Positions 43,151 to 53,133 are shown, counted from the first letter of the stretch. The stretch is 64,000 bases of DNA from an uncultured Bacteroidales bacterium (GCA_937899245.1 CALDKB010000028.1:6665-70664); one strand, 5' to 3'. Notes: generated by a model from the letters alone, not told the origin. Numbers and translations: made by a program.

Positions 43151-44444
43151 TATTCAATTTTGTTACTGTAAATATTTTACCCGACCGCCAAGTCGTTATT
43201 ACTTGCTGCCAAATAGATGTATATGTATTCGATCTAAGCAACCAGAAATCGTTTCTTAAACCGGAAAAATTGTCAAAAGTAAATACAGTGCCCGACTGCT
43301 CGCTCCCATAGGTCCACTCTTCACTTGTCGGGGTGATATTGACTATTGTTGGCGGACCCAACATGATGAAAATCATTCCCCTGTCGGTTTTCCATCCTTC
43401 CATAGTATTTGTAAAGAAAGTATTAGCCAGAGCCACACGATTATAGAATACACGCACCTGCTCTTTCGCCGCCTTCTCATCTTTCGAGAGCCCAAGCCAG
43501 AAGGCGTCAATTCCCTTCTTTAGGTTTTGTGCCGAGTCGATTATCGCACATTCCCGTTCTGTTGCTAAAAGCGAAATAGGTTCCTTCATTGCCGACAAAG
43601 TTGTAACCATCGGAAATGTTTTATTATCGGAAACCACAATTCCAAACTTCTCGTTTTTAGAAGTTGCGCCTAGAGCATAGAAACCAGACCTTGACAAGAC
43701 AAGGGTATCACCAATATTATATTTGAATACCGAATCTGGGGCAACAGCACCTGCAACATAATCGTTGCGCATTCTGCCCTGCACATTCAAATATGGAGGA
43801 ACTGGCACAAACTTTTTCGTGGTGTAATACTCGACATCAATAGGCCCCAACATTTCACTGGAAGCAAACATTTGCACGGACTGCCCAGCGACAACAACAT
43901 TTGAAAAAATTACTCCGCCATCCAATGTCTTCAGCAGGAATTTGCAGTCGTTGAATCCCGGCTCGTTCTTAATGTCTTGTAGCAAACGCTTATGTATATC
44001 ATAACGACTATTAGCAAAGTCTACCACAAGCTTGTATCTCACACACGAATTCAACTTTACATTGAAATGTCCATACACATATTCGCCAGTAGCAATATTA
44101 AAGTTGAAACGAAACGAACATGTATCCACAAGCTGGAAATCAGAAGAATTTCGAAGAAAATACTTAACGTATATGCCAATTTCCTCCTCCTCAGGATTTG
44201 CCATGACGTTCTTCAACTCTCGCGTCTTTATCCTGAAATATACCTCAGCCTTAGAAGCCGATGTAATGACAGCCGTCATCTGCGGATTTACTACAGACAC
44301 ACCGGGATTATACATCTCGGAGAAATCCGACCCCTTTGTCGACCGCTGCGAAGGCGACGTAGTAGTCTTCTGGAAAGAGAAGCAACCATTCATCAAAACC
44401 GATGACAACAATATCAATATGAAAATGACACTTCTAATATTCAC
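43143..44444 (-). CDS. GWxTD domain lipoprotein
   Basis: Starts at GTG 44444, overlapping the stop of the giant protein gene by 11 bases, and gives a lipoprotein signal peptide ending VLMNGC (Cys21). The 433-residue mature protein has a C-terminal GWxTD domain: EGWKTDRGMIFIMLGPP near 345-365 and EEWTYG soon after. The family is confined to Bacteroidetes/Chlorobi-type bacteria and its function is unknown. The gene also overlaps rlmB by 8 bases downstream. Tight overlap with the giant secreted protein hints at joint production. Confidence 0.88.
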   Translation of the reverse strand: MNIRSVIFILILLSSVLMNGCFSFQKTTTSPSQRSTKGSDFSEMYNPGVSVVNPQMTAVITSASKAEVYFRIKTRELKNVMANPEEEEIGIYVKYFLRNSSDFQLVDTCSFRFNFNIATGEYVYGHFNVKLNSCVRYKLVVDFANSRYDIHKRLLQDIKNEPGFNDCKFLLKTLDGGVIFSNVVVAGQSVQMFASSEMLGPIDVEYYTTKKFVPVPPYLNVQGRMRNDYVAGAVAPDSVFKYNIGDTLVLSRSGFYALGATSKNEKFGIVVSDNKTFPMVTTLSAMKEPISLLATERECAIIDSAQNLKKGIDAFWLGLSKDEKAAKEQVRVFYNRVALANTFFTNTMEGWKTDRGMIFIMLGPPTIVNITPTSEEWTYGSEQSGTVFTFDNFSGLRNDFWLLRSNTYTSIWQQVITTWRSGKIFTVTKLNNE

Positions 44445-47400
44445 TGCTAGTATTCAAAAATTTCTTGTCCATTTCCTTCTTGAACTTGTTCTTGTCTGTT
44501 GTTCCTTCAAGAATGACACTATAATTATCCAAAGGTTTTTCCTTTGAATCGGCGATAATAGAATTGTACTTTTCCTCGCTCGAGATGGTCTTCAGTATTC
44601 CATTCTTATACATGAAATAGAACCACATTTCGCCGTCAGGCTCTACAAGCATTTCAAACGCTTCTGCGCCTTTGGTCTTCGTCACACGGATATAACCGGA
44701 AACATATCTTGAAACATGATGCTTGCCAAAACTTACAAATCCTATAGGTCCGCCACACACAATTCCCTTTGTTTGCGACTTGCGATCGTAAATAAAATGC
44801 AAATCGGTCATAACAATCTTGTTTTCCGTCAACAGTTTTGGAATCTTTTCATAGTTGCCAAAACTAATGTTGGTCATATATTTGTTATACTCTGCGGTGT
44901 CGAGGAATTGCTTCAGCGCCACATGATATGCCTCATCGTTCTCGTCCACATAATCGCTACTTACCGACGGTATTGTCTTTGCCATATAATCGAATGCAGA
45001 AGAAGGCAGCGGAATATTCATAAACATAGTCGTGTTGAACTCCGTAGTATCGGTTTCACGATTGTAAGTAAACTTGCCGAATGAATTTACATTGAAAGTA
45101 TAAGTCAAATTTTTGCTGAAGATGAACTCGCCCTCACCTTCGATATTGCACGTGCTGGCATCAATAGACATGTAATTGCCCGGAAGATTATGTTCGTACA
45201 ATTTCTCGAGTGAAGAAATTTCAAACTTTCCAGATTCCTCATTATACTGCAAATAACCGTTTACATCGAACAAAGCCTCATCGGCCACACCTCTACGCTT
45301 TGCGATAAATGCCGGATAAACCTTTCCGTTTCCTAGCATTACAGACGAACGGAGCACCAAATTATTGATACTCTTCAAATCCTTGTCAATAGGTATAAAC
45401 GGAGCCTCATCGCTAACAAACGACTTAAACTTGAACCACTGGTTTGCGGTATCGCATTCGTAGTTAATCCTTGCAGCACCAATATACTCGAGAGAATCGA
45501 TGCCTGCATAAGCATTTACGCTGCCCTGATAGCCGAAATGGCGGGTTATGTTAAAGTTATCCGGTTCAGATATTTCTCCATATGCCCTTGTCTCGCCTTC
45601 GGCAATCTTAATTTCGGAAAAATGAATTTTTTGTGGCGATTTCGTTTCGTTTATATAATCATAATCGGCCTCGCCTATATAATCCCTCTTTCCTTTTATC
45701 TTTACCTTGGCATTATAAAATTTATAGTATTCGCTTGTAACATTGGCAGTTATCCTTGCGCCTACCAAAGTATCCATCACTGCATTCTCGCGCAAAACAA
45801 CATCCGTCTTCGGGAATATAGCAGCATCTGCCACACGGATTACACCGACATTCTTGGCATTGATAATATAATCTCGATAATTATAGATAGCTTCAGGGAC
45901 ATAGAAACTTAATCTATCCTGCCCCGTCATATAAGACTCGAACCTAGAACCTTCAATGAACGCACTTTCCCAGAGTTCCCACTCGTTTTCTGGATTGATA
46001 GCACGGAGTTTATCCTTAACTTCGTCGCTAGCTGAGAATGCAAGCTCTTCCTTGTCCATATACCATGTCGTCTTATCTGCTGTACACTTATACTTATTTT
46101 TCGGGAAGTTCTGTTCAGAACCTTCGCCGTTCGACATAAAATCACCGCGACGCTTAACAAAGTCGATATGCGACTTCTGGCCCTTTCCTTCAAAATCTAT
46201 ATCCGAAATATTATTCTTGTACAGACTAAAATCGGCAGTATCTGCATCGAAATCGTCTTTGTTATACACGAAATCCTCCGACACAAGCATTGCTCGCTCG
46301 ATAAAAGTTGTTCCTTCGCCATGAACTCCCTGTGTTGTTATGAGCATATTTCCATCAAGACGTGCCTGACCGTCGTACATGACAAAATTTGCAGTGTCCT
46401 TATCCACATGGAACTTGTCCTTATTAACTTCCCAGCGCAAAGTATTCTCAACACACTCGGCCTTCGGGAACTGAACTGGAGATTTTCGCGCCTCCACGTT
46501 CATCTTTTTTGAATGACCCTCAAGCTCATCAGGGAACAATGTCGCATAAGCATCGGTGAATGTTGTACTCAAATAGTTTATAGTTCCTTCTGCCCTAAGG
46601 CCCTTATTGCTCAGGTCAATATTGTTCCTGAAAGTAGCCTTGCCATTGTAAATCGGCACTCCAGACGAAGGTGTCTTATACTCAAAACCTAGCGACCAGT
46701 CGCTTTGGCGGACAACCAGAGTCTCTTTTAGATCTGGAATTATTCCGTTCGAAACCAGCGTACCTGCAAAATGAATATTTTCCTTGCTGTATCCGTCAAT
46801 GCTGTCTATAGTAAACGGATCGACCTTGAAGTAGAATTTCTCCCTGTCGTATATACCATTAAATATCTGCGGACTATCGTAATAAACGAATGTTTCCTTG
46901 CTCGACACAAGTTTCGGATATTCCTTATAGTCGGCAAAACCCGACTTATTGCTTGGATAGTCAATATAGAAGTCGCCCGAAATATTTTCTAGTTTATTGC
47001 GAACGATAGCAACTTTCGGTTGTCCGTTATTGTCCAGGAATCCCATTTCCGGAGTTGTCATAGCAACAATTTTCATGGAATCGCAGTTTGGCACCGAAAT
47101 CCTAAACTGATTATAATTGAAATTAAATCCGGAGCCATACATATAAAACTGTCCGGCCTGAAGCAATCCATCGAAGATGAAGTTCCTATTTTTCTGAATT
47201 ACTAGCTTCTGATCTCTAGGATAAACCGTTACACTCTGAGAATCGGACAGATGAACATACGGAACGCCAAACATTTTCAAGTCAAAATTCGAAAGGCTCA
47301 ATTTTGCATTTGCTACCGTATCGTTACCCAAGGCGGTACGAACAACCTGTTTTGTTTCATCATCAACCATTACGCCTTCCGACGACTTAACCTTGCTGTA

Positions 47401-49062
47401 GAACAAGATAACATCCGAGTCCGTATCGCCTTTGTGGGCATTCAGCATACGCCAGGTCTCCTCCCTTACTGTCACCTTTTCTTCCTTGGCGTCATAAGTT
47501 AGGTATCCCTGATATACCAGTCTATAAATCAACTGAATTGCCTGGTCCCTACCTATTTTCATATATGTAACCAAATCGCCAAGTGTAAATTCCGGATATC
47601 CGACCCAACTTACTACCGAAGCGACAACTTCAAGAGGATTACGCGCATCCTGCTGCTTTAGAGACTTATACTTATCATAAGTATAATAATCGGCAGACTC
47701 AAACACAACCTCACTTGGCGTTCCCTGCGTATTTACAGTAGCCAAATCGATTATCGACTTGTCGACAACCCATTTTAACGAAGTAAAATTCATCGACAAC
47801 ATGTGGTATGTGTCCACAAAATTCATCTTCGACAGGCCATCTTGCGTTCTGATAACCTCCAAGTAGCCGTTTTCCTTTTCATCGTACTGCTTTTCTACCT
47901 TGCGCCTACGACCGGACTGTTCTTCCGACTCTTTTTCTATTTTTCGCCTTACTATAGTATATCGCATCGACACACACGGATGGTATATCGAATCCTGAGC
48001 CAGGCGAAGCACCATCTCACAATCATCCGATACTATCTTGTCGGGATCGAAAACAAACGACTGTGCGTATGCGCTGAACGAAACGCTGTCGTTCTTCGTA
48101 ATTCTTATTTCCGCCTTGCGTTCCTCGGTGCCACTGCCAATGAAATTGCGGCCTCTTACCGACAAACCGCCACGGTAATCAACGTCCTTAACGATATTCT
48201 TTATATTAAAATTCTGCGAATAGCTAACAAAACGCGGATATGTTGATTTCTCGGGATGCTCGCCATTTTGGGCCTTATCGTTCAAATCGCCCATAAGATC
48301 CTGAGTGAAATAGTATTTATTGCGGAATACCACGCTATCAGCCTTAATTCCGATATCTGCTAGATTCAAGTTGTAGTCGCCAAGCGAAACGCTCATACTG
48401 TCGATAGGATACCCTACCCGTTCCCATCCGACCAGACCGCCATTTCCGACCCATGTCCTTTCTATTGGATTCAGCACACCGCTTGTATTATATATTTTCA
48501 AGCTGTCACGATCCTGAAAACCAACAAGATCCACATCGTCAAAACGAATTTGGAATTTCTTGTTTTCGTATGTCATAAGAACATTCATCTTATTGACTTT
48601 CCAGTTAGTACGTTGATTGTAGCACACTACATTTGCCCTCAGAAGCAAATTCATCGTATGCAAGAAATCTGACAAATCATTAACACGGACCTTGCGTCCG
48701 GCATCGACCATATCAACAACAGCCTTCTCGTACTTTTCGTACTGGCTGTAGTCAATTCCATTTCGTTCGAAAGCCATCAGGTTGTCGACAAAACGCACAT
48801 AATCTGGAAATGGCTTGCAGCCCTTCGACTGCAGCTTGTTTATGCACCTGATAAAATTGTCTCGTTGAGCTGAGGTTAGCGTATCCGACTGCCAGAAAGT
48901 CAAGAATTCCTTCGACATGCTAGCGCCATCCTTACGGATGTCACCCGTATATGTCAACTGTTGCGAGAACTCCTTGCCGAAATGACTTGGATTCAACGTA
49001 AACTGAGCTGCGACAATCTGTCCAAGACAACAAAACAAAACTAAGATGAATATCCTCTTCAT
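44434..49062 (-). CDS. giant secreted protein of unknown function, beta-rich
   Basis: A 1542-residue product with signal peptide MKRIFILVLFCCLGQIVAAQ. The first about 170 residues look helical; a segment near 490-545 (TLGDLVTYMKIGRDQAIQLIYRLVYQGYL) reads like a small winged helix; most of the rest is short beta strands with recurrent G-x-A-x-F/Y patterns, as in LptA/OstA- or AsmA-like beta structures. No T9SS tail, lipobox or protease motif is visible. It lies 9 bases after prmA and overlaps the GWxTD lipoprotein gene by 11 bases. I do not recognise the family; a role in envelope transport or assembly is an inference. Confidence 0.8.
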   Translation of the reverse strand: MKRIFILVLFCCLGQIVAAQFTLNPSHFGKEFSQQLTYTGDIRKDGASMSKEFLTFWQSDTLTSAQRDNFIRCINKLQSKGCKPFPDYVRFVDNLMAFERNGIDYSQYEKYEKAVVDMVDAGRKVRVNDLSDFLHTMNLLLRANVVCYNQRTNWKVNKMNVLMTYENKKFQIRFDDVDLVGFQDRDSLKIYNTSGVLNPIERTWVGNGGLVGWERVGYPIDSMSVSLGDYNLNLADIGIKADSVVFRNKYYFTQDLMGDLNDKAQNGEHPEKSTYPRFVSYSQNFNIKNIVKDVDYRGGLSVRGRNFIGSGTEERKAEIRITKNDSVSFSAYAQSFVFDPDKIVSDDCEMVLRLAQDSIYHPCVSMRYTIVRRKIEKESEEQSGRRRKVEKQYDEKENGYLEVIRTQDGLSKMNFVDTYHMLSMNFTSLKWVVDKSIIDLATVNTQGTPSEVVFESADYYTYDKYKSLKQQDARNPLEVVASVVSWVGYPEFTLGDLVTYMKIGRDQAIQLIYRLVYQGYLTYDAKEEKVTVREETWRMLNAHKGDTDSDVILFYSKVKSSEGVMVDDETKQVVRTALGNDTVANAKLSLSNFDLKMFGVPYVHLSDSQSVTVYPRDQKLVIQKNRNFIFDGLLQAGQFYMYGSGFNFNYNQFRISVPNCDSMKIVAMTTPEMGFLDNNGQPKVAIVRNKLENISGDFYIDYPSNKSGFADYKEYPKLVSSKETFVYYDSPQIFNGIYDREKFYFKVDPFTIDSIDGYSKENIHFAGTLVSNGIIPDLKETLVVRQSDWSLGFEYKTPSSGVPIYNGKATFRNNIDLSNKGLRAEGTINYLSTTFTDAYATLFPDELEGHSKKMNVEARKSPVQFPKAECVENTLRWEVNKDKFHVDKDTANFVMYDGQARLDGNMLITTQGVHGEGTTFIERAMLVSEDFVYNKDDFDADTADFSLYKNNISDIDFEGKGQKSHIDFVKRRGDFMSNGEGSEQNFPKNKYKCTADKTTWYMDKEELAFSASDEVKDKLRAINPENEWELWESAFIEGSRFESYMTGQDRLSFYVPEAIYNYRDYIINAKNVGVIRVADAAIFPKTDVVLRENAVMDTLVGARITANVTSEYYKFYNAKVKIKGKRDYIGEADYDYINETKSPQKIHFSEIKIAEGETRAYGEISEPDNFNITRHFGYQGSVNAYAGIDSLEYIGAARINYECDTANQWFKFKSFVSDEAPFIPIDKDLKSINNLVLRSSVMLGNGKVYPAFIAKRRGVADEALFDVNGYLQYNEESGKFEISSLEKLYEHNLPGNYMSIDASTCNIEGEGEFIFSKNLTYTFNVNSFGKFTYNRETDTTEFNTTMFMNIPLPSSAFDYMAKTIPSVSSDYVDENDEAYHVALKQFLDTAEYNKYMTNISFGNYEKIPKLLTENKIVMTDLHFIYDRKSQTKGIVCGGPIGFVSFGKHHVSRYVSGYIRVTKTKGAEAFEMLVEPDGEMWFYFMYKNGILKTISSEEKYNSIIADSKEKPLDNYSVILEGTTDKNKFKKEMDKKFLNTSSEY

Positions 49063-49071
49063 ATTTTCGGA

Positions 49072-49893
49072 TTATTTTTCAAACACACATGCGGTCCACT
49101 CGTCGGTACAGATATTCCTTACAAACGAAAGACCACATTTTGCGCACACCTCCGTAATCTGATCTACCTCCGTTGCGAAGAATCCGCTCAACAGCAACGG
49201 GGCGCCAGCCTTCATTCGATTGGCATACGTAGGTATCTGCTTCTTAAGAATATTAAGATTTATATTGGCAAATATAAAATCGAAATCCACTTCCGGAATA
49301 TCCTGAACATCGCCCTGCGAAGCTATGATATTTGATACGCCATTTCGTTCGGCATTTTCCATAGTATTTTCATATGCCCACTCGTCAATATCTATAGCAT
49401 ATAATTTTTCTGCGCCAAGAATTGAAGCGTATATTGCCAGGATACCTGTTCCGCAGCCCATATCAAGACCGGTCTTTCCCTTTAGGTCAAGATCTGCAAT
49501 CAAGCGGCACATCATCGATGTTGTTGCATGATGTCCAGTTCCGAACGACATCTTTGGCTCGATAACAATTGTATGCCTTGTATTGAAATTTTCGGTATGG
49601 AATGGAGCCTTTATGGCCAGATTGTCGTCAACAACAATCGGAGAGAAATTCTCTTCCCACTGGCGGTTCCAGTTTTCCTGCGGAATAATTTTCACCGATG
49701 CCGACACGCCAAAATGCTCGAGAAACTCGTTGACGTCCGACTCGTTATATTTTTTTTCTTCAGCATAGGCGAAAAGCTTTCCGCCCTCCTCGCTGAAGCT
49801 ATCAAAGTCTAATTCTGCCAAAAACGCCACAAGAATGTCCGACAATTCGGCATTGCTACGTGGCAATTCTATTGAAAGTTCGATATAATTCAT
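49072..49893 (-). CDS. prmA: ribosomal protein L11 methyltransferase
   Basis: PrmA methylates L11 of the large ribosomal subunit. With the ATG at 49893 the protein has 273 residues and begins MNYIELSIEL, as expected; an extension upstream does not resemble the family. The N-terminal substrate-recognition domain leads to WNRQWEENFSP near 93-103, then the AdoMet domain with FGTGHHATT, LDMGCGTGILAIYAS and the FANINLN motif, the PrmA/PrmC-type signature for amide or amine substrates. It is 67 bases after tpiA and 9 before the giant protein gene. Confidence 0.94.
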   Translation of the reverse strand: MNYIELSIELPRSNAELSDILVAFLAELDFDSFSEEGGKLFAYAEEKKYNESDVNEFLEHFGVSASVKIIPQENWNRQWEENFSPIVVDDNLAIKAPFHTENFNTRHTIVIEPKMSFGTGHHATTSMMCRLIADLDLKGKTGLDMGCGTGILAIYASILGAEKLYAIDIDEWAYENTMENAERNGVSNIIASQGDVQDIPEVDFDFIFANINLNILKKQIPTYANRMKAGAPLLLSGFFATEVDQITEVCAKCGLSFVRNICTDEWTACVFEK

Positions 49894-49913
49894 ACTTCTA
49901 TAGTTCGAATAAA

Positions 49914-49951
49914 GTTCATGACATGCATGACAAATCACACACGTCATGAAC
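49914..49951. repeat. 9-bp inverted repeat between tpiA and prmA
   Basis: GTTCATGAC at 49914-49922 is the perfect complement of GTCATGAAC at 49943-49951, with CATGAC also in the loop. It lies in the 67-base gap inside an otherwise packed unit; no T-run follows, so it may be a regulatory site or mRNA stem. Confidence 0.45.
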
Positions 49952-49960
49952 CATATGTCA

Positions 49961-50722
49961 TTAAATGGCCTTTATAATCTCAATGAAATCCGGGGCCTTC
50001 AAAGATGCGCCGCCAACAAGACCGCCATCAATATCAGGTTGAGCAAACAAGTTTGCAGCATTACCAGCATTTACGCTTCCTCCGTAAAGGATTGTTGTGT
50101 CATCTGCTATTTCCTTGCCGTACAACTTTGCCAACAATGCGCGAATAAATGCGTGTATTTCCTCTGCCTGTTCTGGAGTTGCAGTCTTGCCTGTTCCAAT
50201 TGCCCATACCGGTTCGTATGCGACGATTGTATTCTTGAAATTTTCGGCAGTTACATTCTTCAAGCCGTTACGCAACTGAGCTTCAATAATTTCGAAGTGC
50301 TTTCCTGCTTCGCGGTCTTCGAGTTTTTCGCCACAGCATAAAATCGGCGACAATCCGTTCTTATAGCACTGTTCGAGCTTTACAGAAATAACCTCATCGG
50401 TATCTCCAAAATACTGACGACGTTCGCTATGACCAATAATTGCGAATTCAACGCCAAGATCCTTAATCATATTAGCAGCAACTTCTCCTGTATATGCACC
50501 TTTTTCAAACTGTGAGCAATTCTGGGATGCAACATGAATCTTCTTTGTGTCAACTGCAGCAACACAAGTCGACAAATGTGTAAATGGAGCACCAATGATA
50601 ACAGTTTTGTTCGATGGCATTTCGTATGTTGCCATAAACGAATTCAAATCTTCGGCCAATGCCTTACCCTGACTTACGAGGGTGTTCATCTTCCAGTTTC
50701 CTGCTACGATTTTTCTTCTCAT
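49961..50722 (-). CDS. tpiA: triosephosphate isomerase
   Basis: TpiA interconverts dihydroxyacetone phosphate and glyceraldehyde 3-phosphate in glycolysis. The 253-residue protein has all three key residues: Lys11 (GNWKMN), His98 (IIGHSERR) and Glu170 (AYEPVWAIGTG), with the flexible loop following and GGSVNAGNA near 212-220. Its start overlaps the stop of the DoxX gene by 4 bases (ATGA). Confidence 0.97.
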   Translation of the reverse strand: MRRKIVAGNWKMNTLVSQGKALAEDLNSFMATYEMPSNKTVIIGAPFTHLSTCVAAVDTKKIHVASQNCSQFEKGAYTGEVAANMIKDLGVEFAIIGHSERRQYFGDTDEVISVKLEQCYKNGLSPILCCGEKLEDREAGKHFEIIEAQLRNGLKNVTAENFKNTIVAYEPVWAIGTGKTATPEQAEEIHAFIRALLAKLYGKEIADDTTILYGGSVNAGNAANLFAQPDIDGGLVGGASLKAPDFIEIIKAI

Positions 50723-52260
50723 TTCAAATTATTTTTATCGTTAATATATCTGTTTTTAATTAGCCAGTTGGAAATAATCCTAATTATTGCCATTGCAAGC
50801 AATGCAGACAAAATCCAAACAACATAAACCAGTCTGTCGCGCTGATTGTGCTGTGCGGTAAACATTGTTCCCGTCAATTCGTTTTCAAGCGATTTTATTT
50901 CCGGCAGATTTCCATCATGCCACTTGTCGATGACTGTCCCCTTACGGATAAGGAGCAATCCCGGATTTGAACGGACAATGGTTTTCAATGTTATAGGATC
51001 GGTATTATAAAATTCATATTTCGGACTGTATTTTTCGATGAAGTCTGAAATTTCATTTTCGTTTGATGATGTCATGCAATAAAATCCCATATTGTTAGCA
51101 GCAGCAAAAGATGCAATGGAATCAAATTCAGCAAGATGCTCCAAATCCATTTCATCGAGGCGTAATGCAATCATCAGGAAGGAGTATCTACTGTCGGCCA
51201 GCACTTCCGGAGCAATGTCCTTTGCCTGAATTTCGCCAGACTGATATACAGCATCAGCAAATCCATAACCTTCCGCTGGAGCCTCGTCAACACCAAGAAC
51301 AACAGCCTTGCCATCTGCGTCTATATAAGTAATCTTAATATTCGCAACGTCAATCTCGTCTTCACATTCTTCACAAATGTAACTGTCGTACTTCCACGAT
51401 GTGTCGGGCACAGAATATACGTCAGCATACATCTGCTCGCCTTCTGCAGTCTTATATATCAACTCAACGCCGTCAAGGTCAACTTCCACGGCATTCTCGT
51501 CGAAGAAAGTGCGCTCCATTGTAAAGTCATGAATAGGAGGAACATATCCGGCATCTATTATCTTATGCTCGGCATCAACAAACTTCCATGAGGAATCGGG
51601 CAGGTTCTCGACTGTAAATTTCTCCTGCTTGCCGTCCTTCTCGTATATGAAGTAGCTCTCGACAACAGGTTTTGGTGCATCCTCAGGCACAATCATACCC
51701 TCGGCAATATTTGCTCCTATATGATACGGACGGAAATCGATGATTGGCAAAGTCTTAAGGCAATAAATGCAAAGCCCCAACGACATAAAGCCGACAACAA
51801 ACATAATTGCCCACTGAACGCCAACATGATAGTCTGTCTTAATCTTTTTGCGCTGGGCAAAAACAAATATTGTCATTGCAAGAAGCACTACATTCTTGAA
51901 GAATGTTTGCCAGTTGGTAATAACTAGTGCGTCACCGAAACATCCGCAGTCAGACACAGGATTTGCTATTGCAAGCCACAATGTCAACGGAGTAAAGAAT
52001 ACCAGCATAATCAATGCACCCAAGGCGCCCAACTTTGGCAACTGATTGAAGAACAGCGAGAAACCGATTACAAGTTCAAACACTGCCAACACGATTGCCA
52101 TTGGGAACGCAATACTGTCGATTGATTCAAGATGCATTGCTTCAAGGTAATCTGCAATCTTATATCCATATCCTAGTGGATCGATAACTTTAACAAAGCC
52201 GGAAAAGATAAACGTAGCTCCGACCAACCATCTAAATAAGCTTCTTAATATCTTCATCAT
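50719..52260 (-). CDS. DoxX/MauE family membrane protein with inserted segment and thioredoxin-like C-terminus
   Basis: A 513-residue protein of the Bacteroidetes DoxX-like group that typically lies beside tpiA. Residues 1-170 hold about four membrane spans with CGCFGD at 105-110. The C-terminal part (about 355-470) has a thioredoxin-like fold but no CxxC (FYCMTSSNENE, TIVRSNPGLLLIRKGTVIDKW), ending in another span. Between PPIHDF at 241-246 and DIAPEVLADSRYSFL at 348-362 there are about 100 residues that look inserted and carry CEEC at 296-299. LPDSSWKF (220-227) and VPDTSWKY (284-291) suggest internal duplication. It overlaps tpiA by 4 bases and tmk by 1. Confidence 0.8.
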   Translation of the reverse strand: MMKILRSLFRWLVGATFIFSGFVKVIDPLGYGYKIADYLEAMHLESIDSIAFPMAIVLAVFELVIGFSLFFNQLPKLGALGALIMLVFFTPLTLWLAIANPVSDCGCFGDALVITNWQTFFKNVVLLAMTIFVFAQRKKIKTDYHVGVQWAIMFVVGFMSLGLCIYCLKTLPIIDFRPYHIGANIAEGMIVPEDAPKPVVESYFIYEKDGKQEKFTVENLPDSSWKFVDAEHKIIDAGYVPPIHDFTMERTFFDENAVEVDLDGVELIYKTAEGEQMYADVYSVPDTSWKYDSYICEECEDEIDVANIKITYIDADGKAVVLGVDEAPAEGYGFADAVYQSGEIQAKDIAPEVLADSRYSFLMIALRLDEMDLEHLAEFDSIASFAAANNMGFYCMTSSNENEISDFIEKYSPKYEFYNTDPITLKTIVRSNPGLLLIRKGTVIDKWHDGNLPEIKSLENELTGTMFTAQHNQRDRLVYVVWILSALLAMAIIRIISNWLIKNRYINDKNNLK

Positions 52261-52946
52261 TAGAATATTAGTTTATGTTTTTTCAATTCGTCGATAATTT
52301 TTGCCGAGATTTTCTCTGCAGGGAGCATCTCTCCGTTTTCCGAACAATCTATTCGCACGATACGATTGTCGACCTTGACTGCGTCAAGATAAGTTTCACG
52401 GACTTTTTTCTGGAAATCAAGATTGGCCTCATGAATATCGGTCTTGCCGTTTAGGTACTCACGGTCCTTCCCTGTCCTGTTTTCGACAAGCCGTTTTTCG
52501 GTAAACGAAAACGGAACATCAAGGAAAATATTTAAATCCGGACGAGGAATCTTGAAATAGTTGAACTCCAGATTAAATATCCAGTCGAAGAGTTTCTTCT
52601 TTTCGCAATCATCCTTGATTTTTGCGCATTGGAAACCGATGTTAGAATAGACATACCTATCGTTGATAACGAACTTACCCTCGTTTAGCCAACCGTTTAT
52701 TACCGGTGCCACATTATATCTGTCGCCGGCAAAGAGCAACGACACCAAATATGGGTCAACCTGGTCTATGCCACCGAATTCGCCTCGCAAGAAACGATTA
52801 ATCATTTCGCCGAAAATCTCTGAATTTCCCGTTGGGAAATGCACATACTCGACATTTTTCCCAGCCGACTGCAAATATTTTGTAAGCAAATCGACTTGCG
52901 TCGACTTACCTGCGCCATCCAAACCTTCTATTACAATAAAAGCCAT
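52260..52946 (-). CDS. tmk: thymidylate kinase
   Basis: Tmk phosphorylates dTMP to dTDP. With the ATG at 52946 the protein has 228 residues; the sequence ahead of that codon includes the promoter and does not resemble the family. P-loop EGLDGAGKSTQ lies at 7-17, DRYVYSN near 96-102 and the lid region near 148-165. This is the longer Bacteroidetes/eukaryote-type Tmk. It heads the long minus-strand unit that ends with purH. Confidence 0.94.
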   Translation of the reverse strand: MAFIVIEGLDGAGKSTQVDLLTKYLQSAGKNVEYVHFPTGNSEIFGEMINRFLRGEFGGIDQVDPYLVSLLFAGDRYNVAPVINGWLNEGKFVINDRYVYSNIGFQCAKIKDDCEKKKLFDWIFNLEFNYFKIPRPDLNIFLDVPFSFTEKRLVENRTGKDREYLNGKTDIHEANLDFQKKVRETYLDAVKVDNRIVRIDCSENGEMLPAEKISAKIIDELKKHKLIF

Positions 52947-52970
52947 GCTCGAATAAAATCTTTTAAATCC

Positions 52971-53000
52971 CAAATATAGAAATTTTCCCGCAATGCACAA
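52971..53000 (-). promoter_or_regulatory. Bacteroidetes-type promoter of the tmk-purH unit
   Basis: Minus-strand TATATTTG at 52971-52978 and TTG at 52998-53000, 19 bases apart, 25 bases before the tmk start. The only clear promoter seen for the 12-kb unit. Confidence 0.6.
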
Positions 53001-53067
53001 CCTATCTCTTAATATATTATTGAACAAAAAAACATGGCAACACACTTATAACTATTTGCACTTTTAT

Positions 53068-53098
53068 TTGTTAAATTTGTTACTTCACATTAACTTTG
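53068..53098 (+). promoter_or_regulatory. Bacteroidetes-type promoter of the lipoprotein at 53134
   Basis: TTG at 53068-53070 and TAACTTTG at 53091-53098, 20 bases apart. Confidence 0.6.
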
Positions 53099-53133
53099 CA
53101 AAATATAATATTTCAAATATAATTTAATTTAAT

